From Klebsormidium nitens (Eukaryota; Streptophyta; Klebsormidiophyceae; Klebsormidiales; Klebsormidiaceae): 64,000 nt of DNA. Below the pieces are notes generated by a model that worked only from the letters and a program-made list of their open reading frames with translations, did not search any database and was not told the DNA's origin. Each line of letters begins with the position of its first letter. Within the stretch, counting starts at the first letter, position 1. This document shows, piece by piece, positions 34,669-46,962 of the stretch. Location: the NCBI GenBank assembly GCA_000708835.1, contig DF237341.1, positions 1 to 64,000 of the forward strand, in the 5' to 3' direction. The position numbers and the translations under genes were made by a program.

Positions 34669-35823
34669 GTCAATGGCGGGGGGCAGCAATAGCAGATCGA
34701 AAGACCGGGGGGGAGGGGGGGCCCAAGGGAGCAATGGGGTTGCTTGCTGAGGCCGCGGCAGGTGGGAACACCCGAGCCCGTGGGGGAGTTCCCGTGGCCT
34801 TGTACAGTGACGTAGACGATTCTTGTAGGTTGAGGCACCTTATCCTCACGTACCGACCCAGTGTTTTATGCTAGGAATCAGCATATATATGAGCACGCAC
34901 GACTGGGAACGCTGGTGGCCGATGGCCGGAAGTTAGGCTCTGCGCGTGTGGTTGTCTGCATAGCTCGAGGTAGCTAGCGTTGCTTGTTTTGGCTACACGA
35001 AGAGTCAGCTTTGCACTGGTGTTTGAGGATGCAGACGTGGTCGCTACTAACATATGCAGACCTAATTGGTGCGACTCGATTTTCTGCTCTGGGTATCGTT
35101 TGTCCGGCTTTCCGCCTCCCTTCTGTCATCGTGGCATGCCGGTCAAGTTCTTAGTAGTGCCTCAAAGTCTCTCTCGAATGGGCATAAGGGATTAGGTGTT
35201 GACCTGATAACACACAAGGATGGATCAAACAGTGACTTGATAACACACCAAGAATCATGAACCGGTCTATATGTGATTAAGTCTTGCTGTCGAAGTTTGC
35301 AGTGGCGGGAAAGGGCACAGGAGGTGCGAGGATGCAATTTCTGAAAAGAAGAACGCACTGGATAGTGTATGTCTGCCAGCAATAGATTGCATCTATATGA
35401 CTCCATCACCGCTGACCTTACTATAACCATGCTATGGCCTAATGCGCTGCAACGGATTCTGTGCTCATGCAAAAGATATATATACTGAGCTCATACCACA
35501 TTGCAAAACGAGTATTGCAGACTGACTGCAATATGAACCATACATGTCGTGGGCAATTTAACAGTCCAATACATGAAGCATGCAATGGTATCCAACGAAA
35601 AATATTCAGAATTCATTCACTGTACTATGTAGAGGCTGCGGGTTGGCCCGGCTTGATTTACTTAAGTGCAGGCTACACTGAAGGTCAATTCAGTGTCGAC
35701 GTAGGCTTGCATCTTGACGACAAGTGGTGCATGTGCGCCCCCGGATACACTGATCTCGCAATGGCACTAGTACATGTCAATCATACACGCCGCTTTGCTG
35801 ACGAGGGAGGCGCTTCCTTCTCA
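34669..35823. other. intergenic, convergent 3-prime ends
   Basis: Between SQD2 and the complex III chaperone. Nothing recognised. A plus-strand ORF (35461-35874) overlaps the chaperone's last exon antisense and is treated as chance. Confidence 0.5.
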
Positions 35824-37761
35824 TCAATGATTGCCAAAGTCGTCGTGGAACTTGATGTTGCCGTTCAGGAATGAGTCCGAATCTGCCACGCGGACATGGC
35901 ATGGTCCCGTTAGTGCAGCAACTTCACGTTGGACCCTTTGCTCGACAGAGGAAATTCAAGCGGTGCGTGCAACCGTCAGATGGAAATGGTCTCCAGCAGA
36001 ATAAGATGTCTACCCAGCTTGCAGTCGGTGTACAGTCAGGCAACTCGCAAAATCCATACTCGAGCGGGGCAACTTTGCAGCTTACCGGTCATCTCCAAGG
36101 ACGCCAGCTCTCGCCGGACATACGCCGCAAGAATCTGCAAAGACGGAGCCAGGTCAACACCTCGGGCAGATGTACGAGAAACTTCCTGAGGAACATCTAA
36201 ATCTGCGCCACGTTCAACCCAGGGTACGACCAAGCAGTAACCTTGACTCGCGAGCCTCTCTCATTCTCGATCATCCAGGCCAGTCCTCGACTTTCTCGGC
36301 AGCACTGTTTTGTGGCAGTCTCACCTCGGCGTCGCGCGTCCGCGGCCCTGCGGGCAGCTCCCGCGGCTCGCCTTCCTCCGCTAACACGTTCCTGCATGTC
36401 CGCCATGCACGCGGTCGCTCAATACACACGGAAGGCGGATACCTCGTGCACACAAGCAGTAGACACGTACGGCATCACCAGTGAGATCCCCCCCTGAGGG
36501 CGTGGGCCCGCACAGGGCCGTCTGGTGCGAAAGCAGTGGTCGAGCTGGCTGGCAGCCAACTGGGCAGGCCCCTCAAGGCCGTGGAGGCACTGTCACGAGG
36601 AAAGGGTACGCAGCGCCATGAGGCTCTGCCTTGCACTGCCTACCTCCAGAGCGCTTGCGGAAGGTCGCCTGCAGCAGCTGTCGGGGCAGTCGCGTCATCG
36701 TACGCACTGGCCGCTCCATAAAAGTACTTTTCCAGGTCGCGCAAGTACGCAGACGTGTTCATTGTGACCTGCGGAGAAAGGGGTCAGCTCGGCAGTTCGG
36801 TGGGGGCCAGCCCGGGGGGCGAAGCCTTACAAGGAGAACAGAGACGAGAGGCAGGTGAAAGCGAGGAGAAACCAGTACTGCAGACAGAAGCTGGAGCCGT
36901 TCCTAATGTTGAGTCTCGCTCTGTGGCCCCTTTGGTGCTGGCGCTAGCTGGGGCGCTTACCCCCTCCTTGACAACGCGCTTCTCCACATCGTGCTGGAAG
37001 AGGTCGTAGAGCATCTGGCCCACGGGGGCACCGCGCTCGGGGCCGTCCTTGCGCAGGCGCACCAGGCAGAGCCACACGTGCAACACGAGCAACGAGTAGG
37101 TCGTGCGGAAGGTCACTGGCAGGTGCACCGCTGCGCGTTGCAACAAAGCAAGCCTTCAGGCACTGGCGACTAAACTTGTGGGACGCGGAGTGCAGCTGGG
37201 CAACCCAGCAACAGTCATTGGGTCTGTGTGAAAGGAGGCCAGATCTCGAGAATCTGAGCTGGTGGCCACCAGGAGGCAGGCATAGGTGCCCACCTTGGTA
37301 GAGGCGCTCGTTGAGCACCTGCACTGTGATGTGCTCAAAGAGAGCGGTGCTCCCGCGCGCCACACGACTCTCCGGGGTATAGTACCCCATCACTCGCAAC
37401 GCAAGCTGGCGCCAGCCGGCGGGGGCGCTCTCCTTCTTGAACAATGAGGAGGAAGGCGGAAGAGCCAAGGACTCAGGAGCCGCACTTTGAGGATGCTGCA
37501 AAGAGTAGAGCAGGCCACTTCAAACAGTGTCTATGAATTCCTTACGAGCACTCTTGAGATTGGACACGGCACGATCTCAGAAAAGTCGGCCTTTCCGTAA
37601 TGCTCTGTCTCATACAGTGAACCGCCAGCGCTGACCTGCTGCCTATGAAGACGGTTAGAAAGTGAGGGCATCTTACTGAAGAAGCTGCCAGCGTACTCCA
37701 GAAAGGAGAAAGCATTCATGACGTCTGCGGAGGACGATGCCAGGCAGATCTTTATTTCCAT
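35824..37761 (-). CDS. UQCC1: ubiquinol-cytochrome c chaperone, CBP3/UQCC1 family
   Basis: Assembly factor for respiratory complex III, expected at the mitochondrial inner membrane/ribosome. Seven exons (minus): 37761-37636, 37495-37294, 37130-36961, 36768-36644, 36391-36325, 36134-36086, 35882-35824; 265 residues. The Ubiq_cyt_C_chap domain is recognisable: YTPESRVARGSTALFEHI, TYSLLVLHVWLCLVRL, YDLFQHDVEKRVVKEG, LRDLEKYFYGAASAYDDA, ALWRN across an exon junction, and LAAYVRRELASLEM. The short last exon (SFLNGNIKFHDD) matches the family's terminal G-x-[IF]-x-F pattern. The start is uncertain: the ATG at 37761 gives an acidic N-terminus, whereas an upstream ORF at 38416 (MLRQSASLIWEAALLSSRR) looks like a mitochondrial presequence and could be an extra exon. 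Confidence 0.85.
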
Positions 37762-40046
37762 GAATCGTGCCTTTCACGCAATCAGTGGGGATCATTGGAT
37801 GGCCTCTACATACTATATAGAAGGAGAACGGAGCAGGAACTGAAGAGACTGGACGATGTTGTCAGCAGGGAAAAGGGCTTGCATGCAGGCTTGAGCTGTA
37901 AGTGACAAGGATCAAATATCGGATCTTGTGAAAGGCTGTGCGCTATAGAGCCTTGATCAATCACCCAGTGAGTGGTGTTGTAAGCCAGGGCCTAGCACCA
38001 CCTCCAGCATCACCACCACCGAGCCATCGCGTACACAGTGCTGCATCAAGGGTGATAAGAAAGACGGCGCCTACATTTAATATGCTGCCTCGGCTGGCCC
38101 CCTCCTGCTTGTCGCCTTCTCCACCTCGTGCCTTGCCATACATGGCAGATCTTTGTGCAATCTCCTTCTGCCATGTCTGTTTCCACCTTCGCCCACCCAG
38201 ATCAAAAGTTGTGTCCCAAGCAGCAGCATTCCCCTGATGCACTCTGTAGCTGGTACTGACCGTCGCCCCAGTCGTTGCGCCAGGGCTCTCCGGGCTGTCC
38301 CAGCACGCCGCAGCCAGATCGCAGGTGGCTACTCCAACCGCTCGCTCCAACTGCGAGCAGCGCCGACTGCTCAACAGAGCGGCCTCCCATATCAGAGATG
38401 CAGATTGCCGCAACATTTTGACAACAGTGGCTGGCTGGACCCTCTTTTAACGACTTCCTGTACAATGCTGACAGCAGCGCTCTGCTAGGCGCTCTCCCAC
38501 TTCGCAATTTCGCATTTTAATTGTTGCCCAAATTGCTGCCCACATCAGCTGATGGAATCCACATGTGACATTCCACATGCAGGGCCTGAGCGAAAACTGC
38601 AAAACAGGCTGCAAAGGGATATTTAGGGTTTGGCCAAACAGGGCGAAGGCTTTGACTAACAACGAATCTGAAGCGTCCACTTTTCCACGTTAAAAGATGA
38701 ACGGTATCGAACAATCGCAACTTCGTGCTGCCCCCGTGTTTCGCACTCCCCGAATGCACGTACCATACGTACCCGTACCTACTTATACGGTACCTACCAT
38801 CGATTCTTGCGAAAGGTCGCGGGTTCAAAGCCTCGACGTTGGAACTTGGAACATGTACATTTAACTCATCTCAGTAGCCTTTGAGCGAAAGCTGTTGATA
38901 CTTACAGCACGCTCGCATGCGCTCGCCTGATAACAACGTACACTCTTGGGTCGATTGGCATGACATTTCGTCCTCCTTTACATTGTGCGTGTGGTTGTGC
39001 TTGTCACCGGCCTCTTTTGTATTTTGCGACATGAACAAAACTGTAGGGTTCACTTGACAATTTTGATGCTCGTGGTTGCTCACTACTGGATTCTGATCCT
39101 GTGTGTTGGGTTTACTATTGTCTACCAGACAAGAAAGCAACCCTGCATCTGGCCCTTGCTGGAACCGAACATAAATATTGTAGGATGAATGAACTTGCGC
39201 CAAAGAGCTGGGCCTAGCATAGCAGGCAACTTGGGCTGTCTATTATGCTACACACTATTGGAACTATGATCAGCAGCGGTTGAAGATGACCCTCCGCAAC
39301 AAGCAGAATAGAACCCTAGACCTTCTAATAAATTTGGTGATTATCAATTTATCAATGGCTATAGCCTATCCCGCAGCAAGTTCGCAACTTGCTTGTATTC
39401 GTTGCCCTCTTTCTTTGCAGCAAATTGGCTGGGTGCCTTAATTCATTGTGGTTGCTTGATTGTATCTGTATCGTCCTGCAAAGTATCGGAAGCAACCTCT
39501 CCTACATACATCTGGTATTGCAGATCGCCCCCTGAAGCACATAGTCGAAGTCCCCTATAATCGCCCCTCGCCTGCGCAGCGCAGATGTCCATCATCCTGC
39601 AATGATAGCGAGCCATGCATGTGCTTCATAGTTTTGCAACCAGATTCCAGGGTGGATCGTTTTGCAGAATCAGAAATCAAGGTAGATTCGTGTGAAAGCT
39701 GCCGTTCGGGAACGAAGCCTATTCAAAGGAACAGTGCCGGAATGCACAAGGGACTCAAACTGGATAAGCTGAAGATACGCCTGCCCTCTTGTTCGGTCAC
39801 TTGAAAGTTGTTTTTCGACGTTGGCTTTCCGTACGTTGCTTTCAACGTGATGGACCTTTATCACCTGCTGCACTGCACAAAATCCGGTGAATCTGTATGA
39901 CCATTTCAAATGGCTTTCAACTAGGAGATTAAAGGTGACCAGCTCTGTTTATCCTTGACGAGTCCGCTGAACCATCGGCTCAAATGACCAGCCATCTAAA
40001 GCAAGTCAACCAAGAATGGAACAGGAACCAGACAGGTTTAAGTCAC
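37762..40046. other. intergenic, about 2.3 kb
   Basis: A possible upstream presequence exon for the complex III chaperone lies at about 38261-38416 (minus). A possible C-terminal Nudix exon lies at about 39800-39915 (minus; contains KWSYRFTGF). The rest has no recognisable gene. Confidence 0.4.
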
Positions 40047-43000
40047 TCACGTTCGAAAGAGAGGTCGATCTGCAAAGAAAGGCTGCTCACGAAAGCTCTT
40101 CAACGAAAGCCACTGCAGGAAACAGGGACGATATTGAATATCAATCGTTTTGGCTAACTGCATCATTTTGGCCAAACAGTTGCCAAAGAATAGAGGTGTT
40201 TCATTGCAGACACATTTAGAGCAATGAGGTATGACCTCCCGAGAACGAAAGACAAAGTTGGTCTCATAGATTGTGGTGACATGCGGCTTCTTTCTGTTCG
40301 CATTGGAAATTTCCGCTGCGAGCCCCAAAACACATTCGTCTGTCAAACTATATTGCGGTTGGCTGACCTACAGCTGCCTGCATCAAAGATTTCTCTGCCA
40401 GCCTTGTTAGTGTCTCTTTGAAGTCTCCACGTTTAGCTTACCTTGGCATCGGCGATTTCGGATTCTTGAGGAGTGATGTCATGGCTCAAAGCCCGCAGAG
40501 CACACACAAAGAAGAGGTCCGACTTCCCATGAGCTATTCCGTGGGCTTGCCTGCAAAAGTCAAGAAGCGGTGGTTGGCGTAAAGGGACGATCACACGCTA
40601 CGAGAATCCAAGAGGCGTTCAGAATCTTGACAACATGGACCGAGATACTTCCTCAATGCTCCCTATTCTTGTCACCTAAACCTTCTCTGCCCACAACCAT
40701 TCGTTGTCAAGTACACACCTGAAACACAACACTTCTTGGAATTCTGCATCGATTCCCGTCTCTTCCTTCACCTCTCGTACTGCTGCAGCACAGATATCCT
40801 CTCCCTGAGACACACGAGGGGTCGGATTAAAGATGCGCTACTTCGTAGCAAAACGAAGCCTCTACATCGTTTACTTGGTGACAGAGAAGGCTGCCACGTG
40901 CGCATCCTGTGCGGTCAATGATGGACGACAGCGATGTTCGATTTGCCTGCTCGTACATCCCCCAATGGACCAGATAGAGCGGGTGCCCCGAGGTGGAACT
41001 CACGTGATTTGCTAAACCCGTTGGCAGCTTCCAGATACCAGTGCCACGAAGTGGGCCGTTCTTCTCTTGTACGGCCAAAACCTGCTCCAAACAAGTTGAG
41101 TCCGCTTCACAAAAGGAAACGTGGGCCAGACTGTGTTCGCCGGTGCTGTCTGAAGGCTGGACGAAAGTTCCTTACGGGCAGAAGCTTTGCGGCTCCTGAA
41201 AGTAGCACTCAAACCCCTTAGAGCACAAGTGTATGATAAAGTCGCCGAATAGCTGGGTATTACCCCCTGCCAGGTTATAGACTCAGCCGCAACCGGCCCT
41301 TTTCATGTTAGCCTAGCCAAGCTCCAATTTCAATCGTTTTCAAATGGCTGCAAAAGACGTTGACAAAGCCCATGTTGGTCGCTCTGTCCACATCTCTCTG
41401 ACTTGGACGGTGCCCGCTCCTGCATGCCAATTTTGTTAACGTTGCCCCATTTCGATGTATACGCGTTACATGCAGCTTTTCTCGCTTTCTGGGAGTAATC
41501 TTCCAACTCTCCAGCCATTCTGGGAGTTGATTCCCCATCGAGCCAATTTTTACTCTAGGGCAATCCTTTCTTCCGATGTAGTAGGCCCGTAGTTTGATTC
41601 AAGGCTTTTCTTCCCTCCTGTTATGTTGTCTGTGGTGTGACTCACCTCTCCTGCGTCATTCAGCAGAAAGGCTCCTACACCCACTTGATGGGAGGCGTTG
41701 GCAGGCAGCGTTGACGGCACCTCTGGAAGCCACAGGGTCAGCATGCAGTACCCGGGGTCAGCATGGTGGTAGCCAAAACCTGCCTGCCAGGGGGGAACGG
41801 ACGTGAATTCGTGGACTACGAAGACTCGCATATGGGTCTGCTCCTTCTTGGAGGACATGTCCAGCTGACCAGCACCGCAAAAGAGTTTGATCAGATCACA
41901 CTATCATACTTCATAAAGGCGGCCTGCCTTAAATGTCCACGAAGCAGATCTCCCGTAGAAATTAGCATGTTCCTGACAGAAGCATGACAAGGGCTGGTGA
42001 AAGGAGAACTCATCCCTACAAGCAGTCACATCATCTTGGCCTGGACGCTTCAATCACGCTTTCAGTCCTGAATACCCAGCACTTTGCATCTTACTGCAAA
42101 ACCTTCGCCGCATCTTATGCACGTAAACTGGTCATTAGAACAAAACCCACATGAGGGCAAGATTCCAGCCTTACCTTGATAGCTGTGGGCACTAGATCCA
42201 CATGAGAGAGGGGCAGCTTCAACCAGATCCCTTTCTTGCCCTGCACTCGAGAAGCACAAAGTCACTCACTGAGTTTATGACTGAAATCAGCCTTACAAAG
42301 CAGTCAATGTCATCAGCCTCAGCCAAGGGATCAACCCAATGACCACTCTACTTTTGAACTTGAAGAGCCCCTGTATTGCCACCTAGCAACACGACTCCAA
42401 AAGCATGGTGCCCTAGCCCTGAGCTTCCTCAAGCTAACAAGCGAATGGACATCAGCGGAGACACACGTGCGCAATGCTGCCGAATCATTTTGCCTCCATC
42501 TCAACCCCTTATCATCACACCATTCCTGTGTCCATCGATCCGAATAAGCCTGTCCTCAGCTGCCCCGTGCTTTCCGTGCCCAGAATTTAAGCGGTGGAGG
42601 GACTTCGTACGACCAATGTTTGCAACCACCACCACCTACCTGAGCTTTCCAGTGAAGAATTGAGGCTTCTAGCCTGCTCCGGAACTCTTCCACAGTCGAT
42701 GGTAAGAGGTCTGCCTCAACGATCATGCCGTCATAGCGATCCTCGATGGCTCCAAGTACTTGGAACCCATGGGTTTCGCTGGTCGAAGCAACCGGGCTGG
42801 CGTCCATAGCACTGATCCTTCTTACTACCGAACGCTCGCTGCCTGCTTCGTCAGCTCGTTTGTCTACAGCCAGATATGTCTCATGCAGATCCTTGAATAC
42901 ACGACGGGAGAGGCTATTGGGCTTGGGCACTATCAAAAGATGATTTGCACATCGCATGCGTTCTGGCCCTGAAGCTGAAGCTGGTGGTGATCGTCCCAGT

Positions 43001-43254
43001 AATAGCGTGGTTGGCTGATGGGCCCAGCATTCTTTGCTCCCACCCTGAATGGAAAGATCAACACAAGATCGTTGCTGAAAGCGGAACTTGAAGGACGTCC
43101 TACTCCAGATTCGAGCCATCTGCCTGGAACCAACGCAATGCAGGCTGCAGCCACTAGGTAGATTGGTGGTCCACTTGTGTGCAGCACTAATTGGTGACGA
43201 GCAGCGCCCGAGTGTGAACGTGGCCGGTGTCCCACTGTCACTCAATGCAGCCAT
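40047..43254 (-). CDS. Nudix hydrolase, plant NUDT2/7/8 / animal NUDT6 type
   Basis: Hydrolyses nucleoside-diphosphate-linked substrates (relatives use ADP-ribose, NADH or CoA). Exons (minus): 43254-42640, 42240-42175, 41783-41646, 41081-41004, 40804-40719, 40550-40442, 40112-about 40047; about 385 residues. The pre-Nudix domain reads GFQVLGAIEDRYDGMIV, SRLEASILHWKAQ and GKKGIWLKLPLSHVDLVP; then GFGYHHADPGYCMLTLWLP and STLPANASHQVGVGAF. The Nudix box GLANHGEDICAAAVREVKEETGI fits GX5EX7REUXEEXGU but spans two exons. FRQAHGIAHGKSDLFFV follows. The long N-terminus (about 140 residues) may be an organelle targeting region; internal ATGs are alternatives. The C-terminus is unsettled: the last exon hits TGA at 40047, but GTGAGT there could splice to a downstream exon. 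Confidence 0.85.
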
Positions 43255-43329
43255 TATGGACGGCTTCGCGCGCTTCCCGTGGTGTCAGATTGTCCACGTG
43301 CTATATATCCGACGGCGTTGGCGGGGGGC
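43255..43329. promoter_or_regulatory. very short bidirectional promoter, Nudix / SLP1
   Basis: Only 75 bp separate the Nudix ATG (43254, minus) and the first in-frame SLP1 ATG (43330, plus). The segment carries a palindromic G-box CACGTG (43295-43300) directly followed by a TATATAT (43302-43308). The TATA spacing suits the minus gene; for the plus gene it would favour translation from the ATG at 43483. Confidence 0.6.
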
Positions 43330-46300
43330 ATGGCCTCAGCCGCTAACTTTTGCCTGTTCTCATCAGTTGCCCACTGGCATCAGACTCGAAGGGACAGAAG
43401 AGACGACTGCCTAGGTCCGTTGCTGGCATTGGCATCTGCACGCTACCTCCGTCTACGTACAGTTGCGAAGAAACAAAGAGACATGGCGGCAACACATGCT
43501 GCGCTGAAGGCATTCGGTGGCTGTCATCTACAATCGTCAATACATAGGCAATCGTCAAATGTTGATGCGTCTTTGGATTTACAGGCTTCAACGAGTGGGC
43601 GATTCTCCGCACCTTTTCAGAATGACAAAAAGACTCGAGGGTCTGCCAGGACTTGGTCTCCCTGGAGGGACAATATCCCTCTGACCAGCAAGAGAGAGTT
43701 GCTACTACATGCTATGGGCAGGAAAGGGCGGTGTCAGTGTAAGCAGGCTGGTTTGCCATGGCCCTATTCTCGACCTCTCGGCCAGCAGCGCAGGGACTTC
43801 CTTGCCTGGTGCATAGCTGCTCTGGTGGGGGGGCAAGTAGGGACAGCATGTGGATCGGACATGGGGGCAAAATCAGGGGCTCTGGCGAGCAGCGCTGTGT
43901 GTCAGCAGCCGGTTGTCCAGGGGCCGGTGGAGGTCAGCGTCATCCCGCGCTGGTCTGGAGTGGACGCTGGGCACATTATTGAGGATGGCGGGTATCCTCC
44001 AACAGTGGTCGCAGCACCGGGGCGGAGAGTAGTTGCGTGTGAGTCTGGCTTCCATGTCTGCCTCTCTATTTAGGGTTTCAGGTTGGAAAGGTCCAGAATC
44101 AGCATTATACCAATGCACTTGGGGAATACATTGGCTGCCCCCTTTGGTGTGCATGCGGTGCCTGCTGTTGGGCTTAGCTGGTAACTCAATGCTTTGCGCT
44201 GACGCAATGTTGGAATGTTAGGCTGTAAAGTCGCGGACATACATCTGATGGTTGAGAATCCAAGTGCAAAGCGCCCAATGCACGAATGACATGTCAGCCT
44301 TTTGGTTCTGCATACATTGAAGGCGTCAGCATTTCTATTTCTGATCTGCACCCAGCTCTGCTTAAGTTGCGCATTGCTTATGGTTGACCAAAGCATGTTA
44401 TGGTGCAGCTGGTGACTTTCACGGCGACATGCGGGCGGCACGGCGAGCCCTGCAGCTGGCGGGTGTGCTGAGCCAGGACCAGCAGGACCGGTGGACGGGG
44501 GGCAGCTCCGTGTTTGTCCAGGTGGGGGATGTCTTGGACCGGGGGGACGACGAGATTGCCATCATGTCACTGCTGGCGCACCTCAGCCGCCAAGCCAGCG
44601 CAGCCGGAGGGGCCCTCTACCAGGTAAAGCATATGAAACCAAGTTCTATCAGTAAGTTGGGTCTGCTATTAGCCTACCGGAAGTTTGTCCTACTGCACTG
44701 AATCTGGCAACCGATGCAGTGCCACTCTGGATCCACATTGTCATTCCATGTTCAGTGTATGCTGAGTGCATGTCACATGCAATAAGCCTCTTCTCACTGC
44801 GTTCTTTGCAGGTTTGTGGGAATCACGAAACAATGAATGTGTATGGCGACTTTCGATACGTGACTGAGGAGGGGTTCAAGGAGGGCGATTGGTTTGACCG
44901 GTGGGCCCGCGAGAACTATGGCGGCGACCACATGGCCGCCTTCCAGAGCTGGTACAAGGAGGCGCCCCTTGCCAAGTAAGCCCGCACCAGGCTGCCCCCG
45001 CTGAGCCGGCCTACCAGGTCTCAAGCCTGGCCCCGCAGCCCTGAGAAGCTGTCCTGTATGTGTGATGGCTGCAACTCCCTCTTCTTGTATCAATGTCCGA
45101 CGGAGGATGCTCCGCCCCCTGATGTGTGCCTCCCCTGCCTGGGTGTGGCAGGCAGCAGCTGAAGCGGTCGCCCAGTGCGTCATGGAACCCGCTGCTGGCC
45201 AACAGGCCCCGTAGGGTGCGGCAGGAGCTGTTTGAGCCGGGGGGTCCGCTGGCGCGGGTCATGGCCGGCTACAGCGCTGTGCTGCAGGTCAACGACTCGC
45301 TGTTTGCGCATGGGGGGGTCCTCCCGCACCACGGTCAGTCACCGCCGCGCCCCTCGAGAGACAAGGTTGAAGCAAAAGCTCGGTGATGTCAGAGATACAT
45401 TGCGCTGCCCAAAGTAGGGCCCAGGCCTGTACCCATTGGCCATATGCTCGTCTTAAACATGTCGGCCCGGATGCGCTTCAGGCTCAAGGATGTTGCACAC
45501 ATAGCTCAGCCTGAGTGTCTTGCTGACACGGCCTGCTCGCTTGCCTGGCCAGTTGACTACGGGTTGGAGCGGCTGAACCGCGAGGTGTCGCGCTGGATGC
45601 TGGGCCACACGGACCGCGTCACAGGAGAGCCGCAGGAGCAGCCCTTCCTGGCCACGCGCGGCTACAACAGCGTCATGTGGTCACGCCTCTACTCCCGCGA
45701 AGAGTACGACTCAGGGGCGGAGCGTGACCAGGTGCGCACTGCACCACCCCAGTCTCACAACCCGCTTTCTTGCGTCAGCTGCGGCAACTCGGCTGGTCCC
45801 CTCGGTTTCTGGTGCCCCTTATATAAAGGGGCCAGTGAAAAAGTCGTTTCATGTCTCCGTTGGGTTGAGACGCTCTCTGTGCCCGGCTGGCCGCCCCCCT
45901 GAGCCGCTACTGTGTGTCCTGTGCCGGCAGGTGTGCATGACGCTATCCAAGGCCCTGCGCATGGTCCCCGGGGCCAAGCGCCTCATCGTGGGGCACACGC
46001 CGCAAGAGACAGGGGCCAACAGGTAGGCACACAGCCGCGCTAAACGTACCTCTGCTGCAGCTTCTGGCAGGCTCTGGTGCGAATCGTTTTGGAGGCTTGC
46101 GATGACGGCCGGGCTCCGTCCACTTTGCGTGTGAGACAGGTAAAAACGTGGTGATGCTCACTGACGCAGCAGAGGGTTTGATAGCTGTCCAGTTGATAAC
46201 GTGGCCGGTGTTTGAGTAGGGAATATAGAATATCCAATTTTCTCAGAAGTTGCCAAGACCAACGCGTCACGCAAACATTCACAGAGTTCTGCCCGTCCGA

Positions 46301-46962
46301 AAGCACAAGCATCCAGAATCAGCCGCACCAGTCTGGAAATTGCAAAGCACAAGTCTGTACTCCAGTAGTCAGTCATCCAGTCTGGGCAATGTATTCCAGC
46401 AATCTCAAGGTATCTTACGTTGAGCATCGCAATCGAAGCTGTCCTTAGCCAGAGCTTGCTTTGTTTGACGGCTTGAACTTAAACCAGGCCGACTTTGAAG
46501 GTTAAGTTTCCTCCCACTCTCGGTTGAACCCAAGAGCAAGCAGGGTATCAGTCTCCCTCTTGTGTGTGTGCAGTGAGTGCAACGGTCGCATCTGGCGAAT
46601 AGACGTGGGCATGTCCAGCGGCATCCTGCAAGCTGCCCCGCAGGTGAGCTGCGTTAACACCAACTGCTCTGCAGACAGCACCAGTGCTTGAACATAAGGC
46701 AGTGGCCAACTTCCATATGACATGGGTTGGTCGTGCATCGAAAGGCCCCAGCAAGCTCGTCTGTGCCGGATATTCGAGGTTTCGGTGGCCTCCTTTTGAG
46801 TAACGAAATGCAGCGTGCTTGCAGCGTTGGCAGGCTGGTTTGATCAATAGTGCATAAACGCCAAGTTAACTTGTCGTGCAGGTACTCGAGATTTCTGGGA
46901 GCGACGTCCGGGTACTCAGCGAGGAGACTGGCCGCGACTTATGGTTGGCATCGTACATATAA
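43330..46962 (+). CDS. SLP1: Shewanella-like protein phosphatase, chloroplast SLP1 type
   Basis: Ser/Thr metallophosphatase of the PPP family. Eight exons: 43330-44038, 44409-44623, 44812-44975, 45152-45333, 45553-45731, 45931-46022, 46574-46643, 46882-46962; 563 residues. Catalytic motifs: GDFHGD (the family usually has GDLHGD), GDVLDRGDDE, GNHETMNVYGDFRYV, FAHGGVLPHH, GYNSVMWSRLYSRE and VGHTPQETG, then DVGMSSGIL. These match, from memory, Arabidopsis At1g07010. The N-terminus before the phosphatase domain is unusually long (about 235 residues) and Ser/Arg/Gln-rich. The ATG at 43483 (ACATGGCG context) is an alternative start that would still leave a transit peptide. Confidence 0.92.

Noticed and set aside
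35461-35874. 137-aa plus-strand ORF
   Set aside because: Overlaps the chaperone's last exon antisense, no domain, low-complexity-free but unrecognisable; likely chance.
38755-38845. GGTTCAAA string resembling a tRNA T-arm
   Set aside because: No acceptor, D or anticodon stems can be formed around it.
39460-39804. 114-aa plus-strand ORF
   Set aside because: No domain, no splice context, isolated in intergenic DNA.
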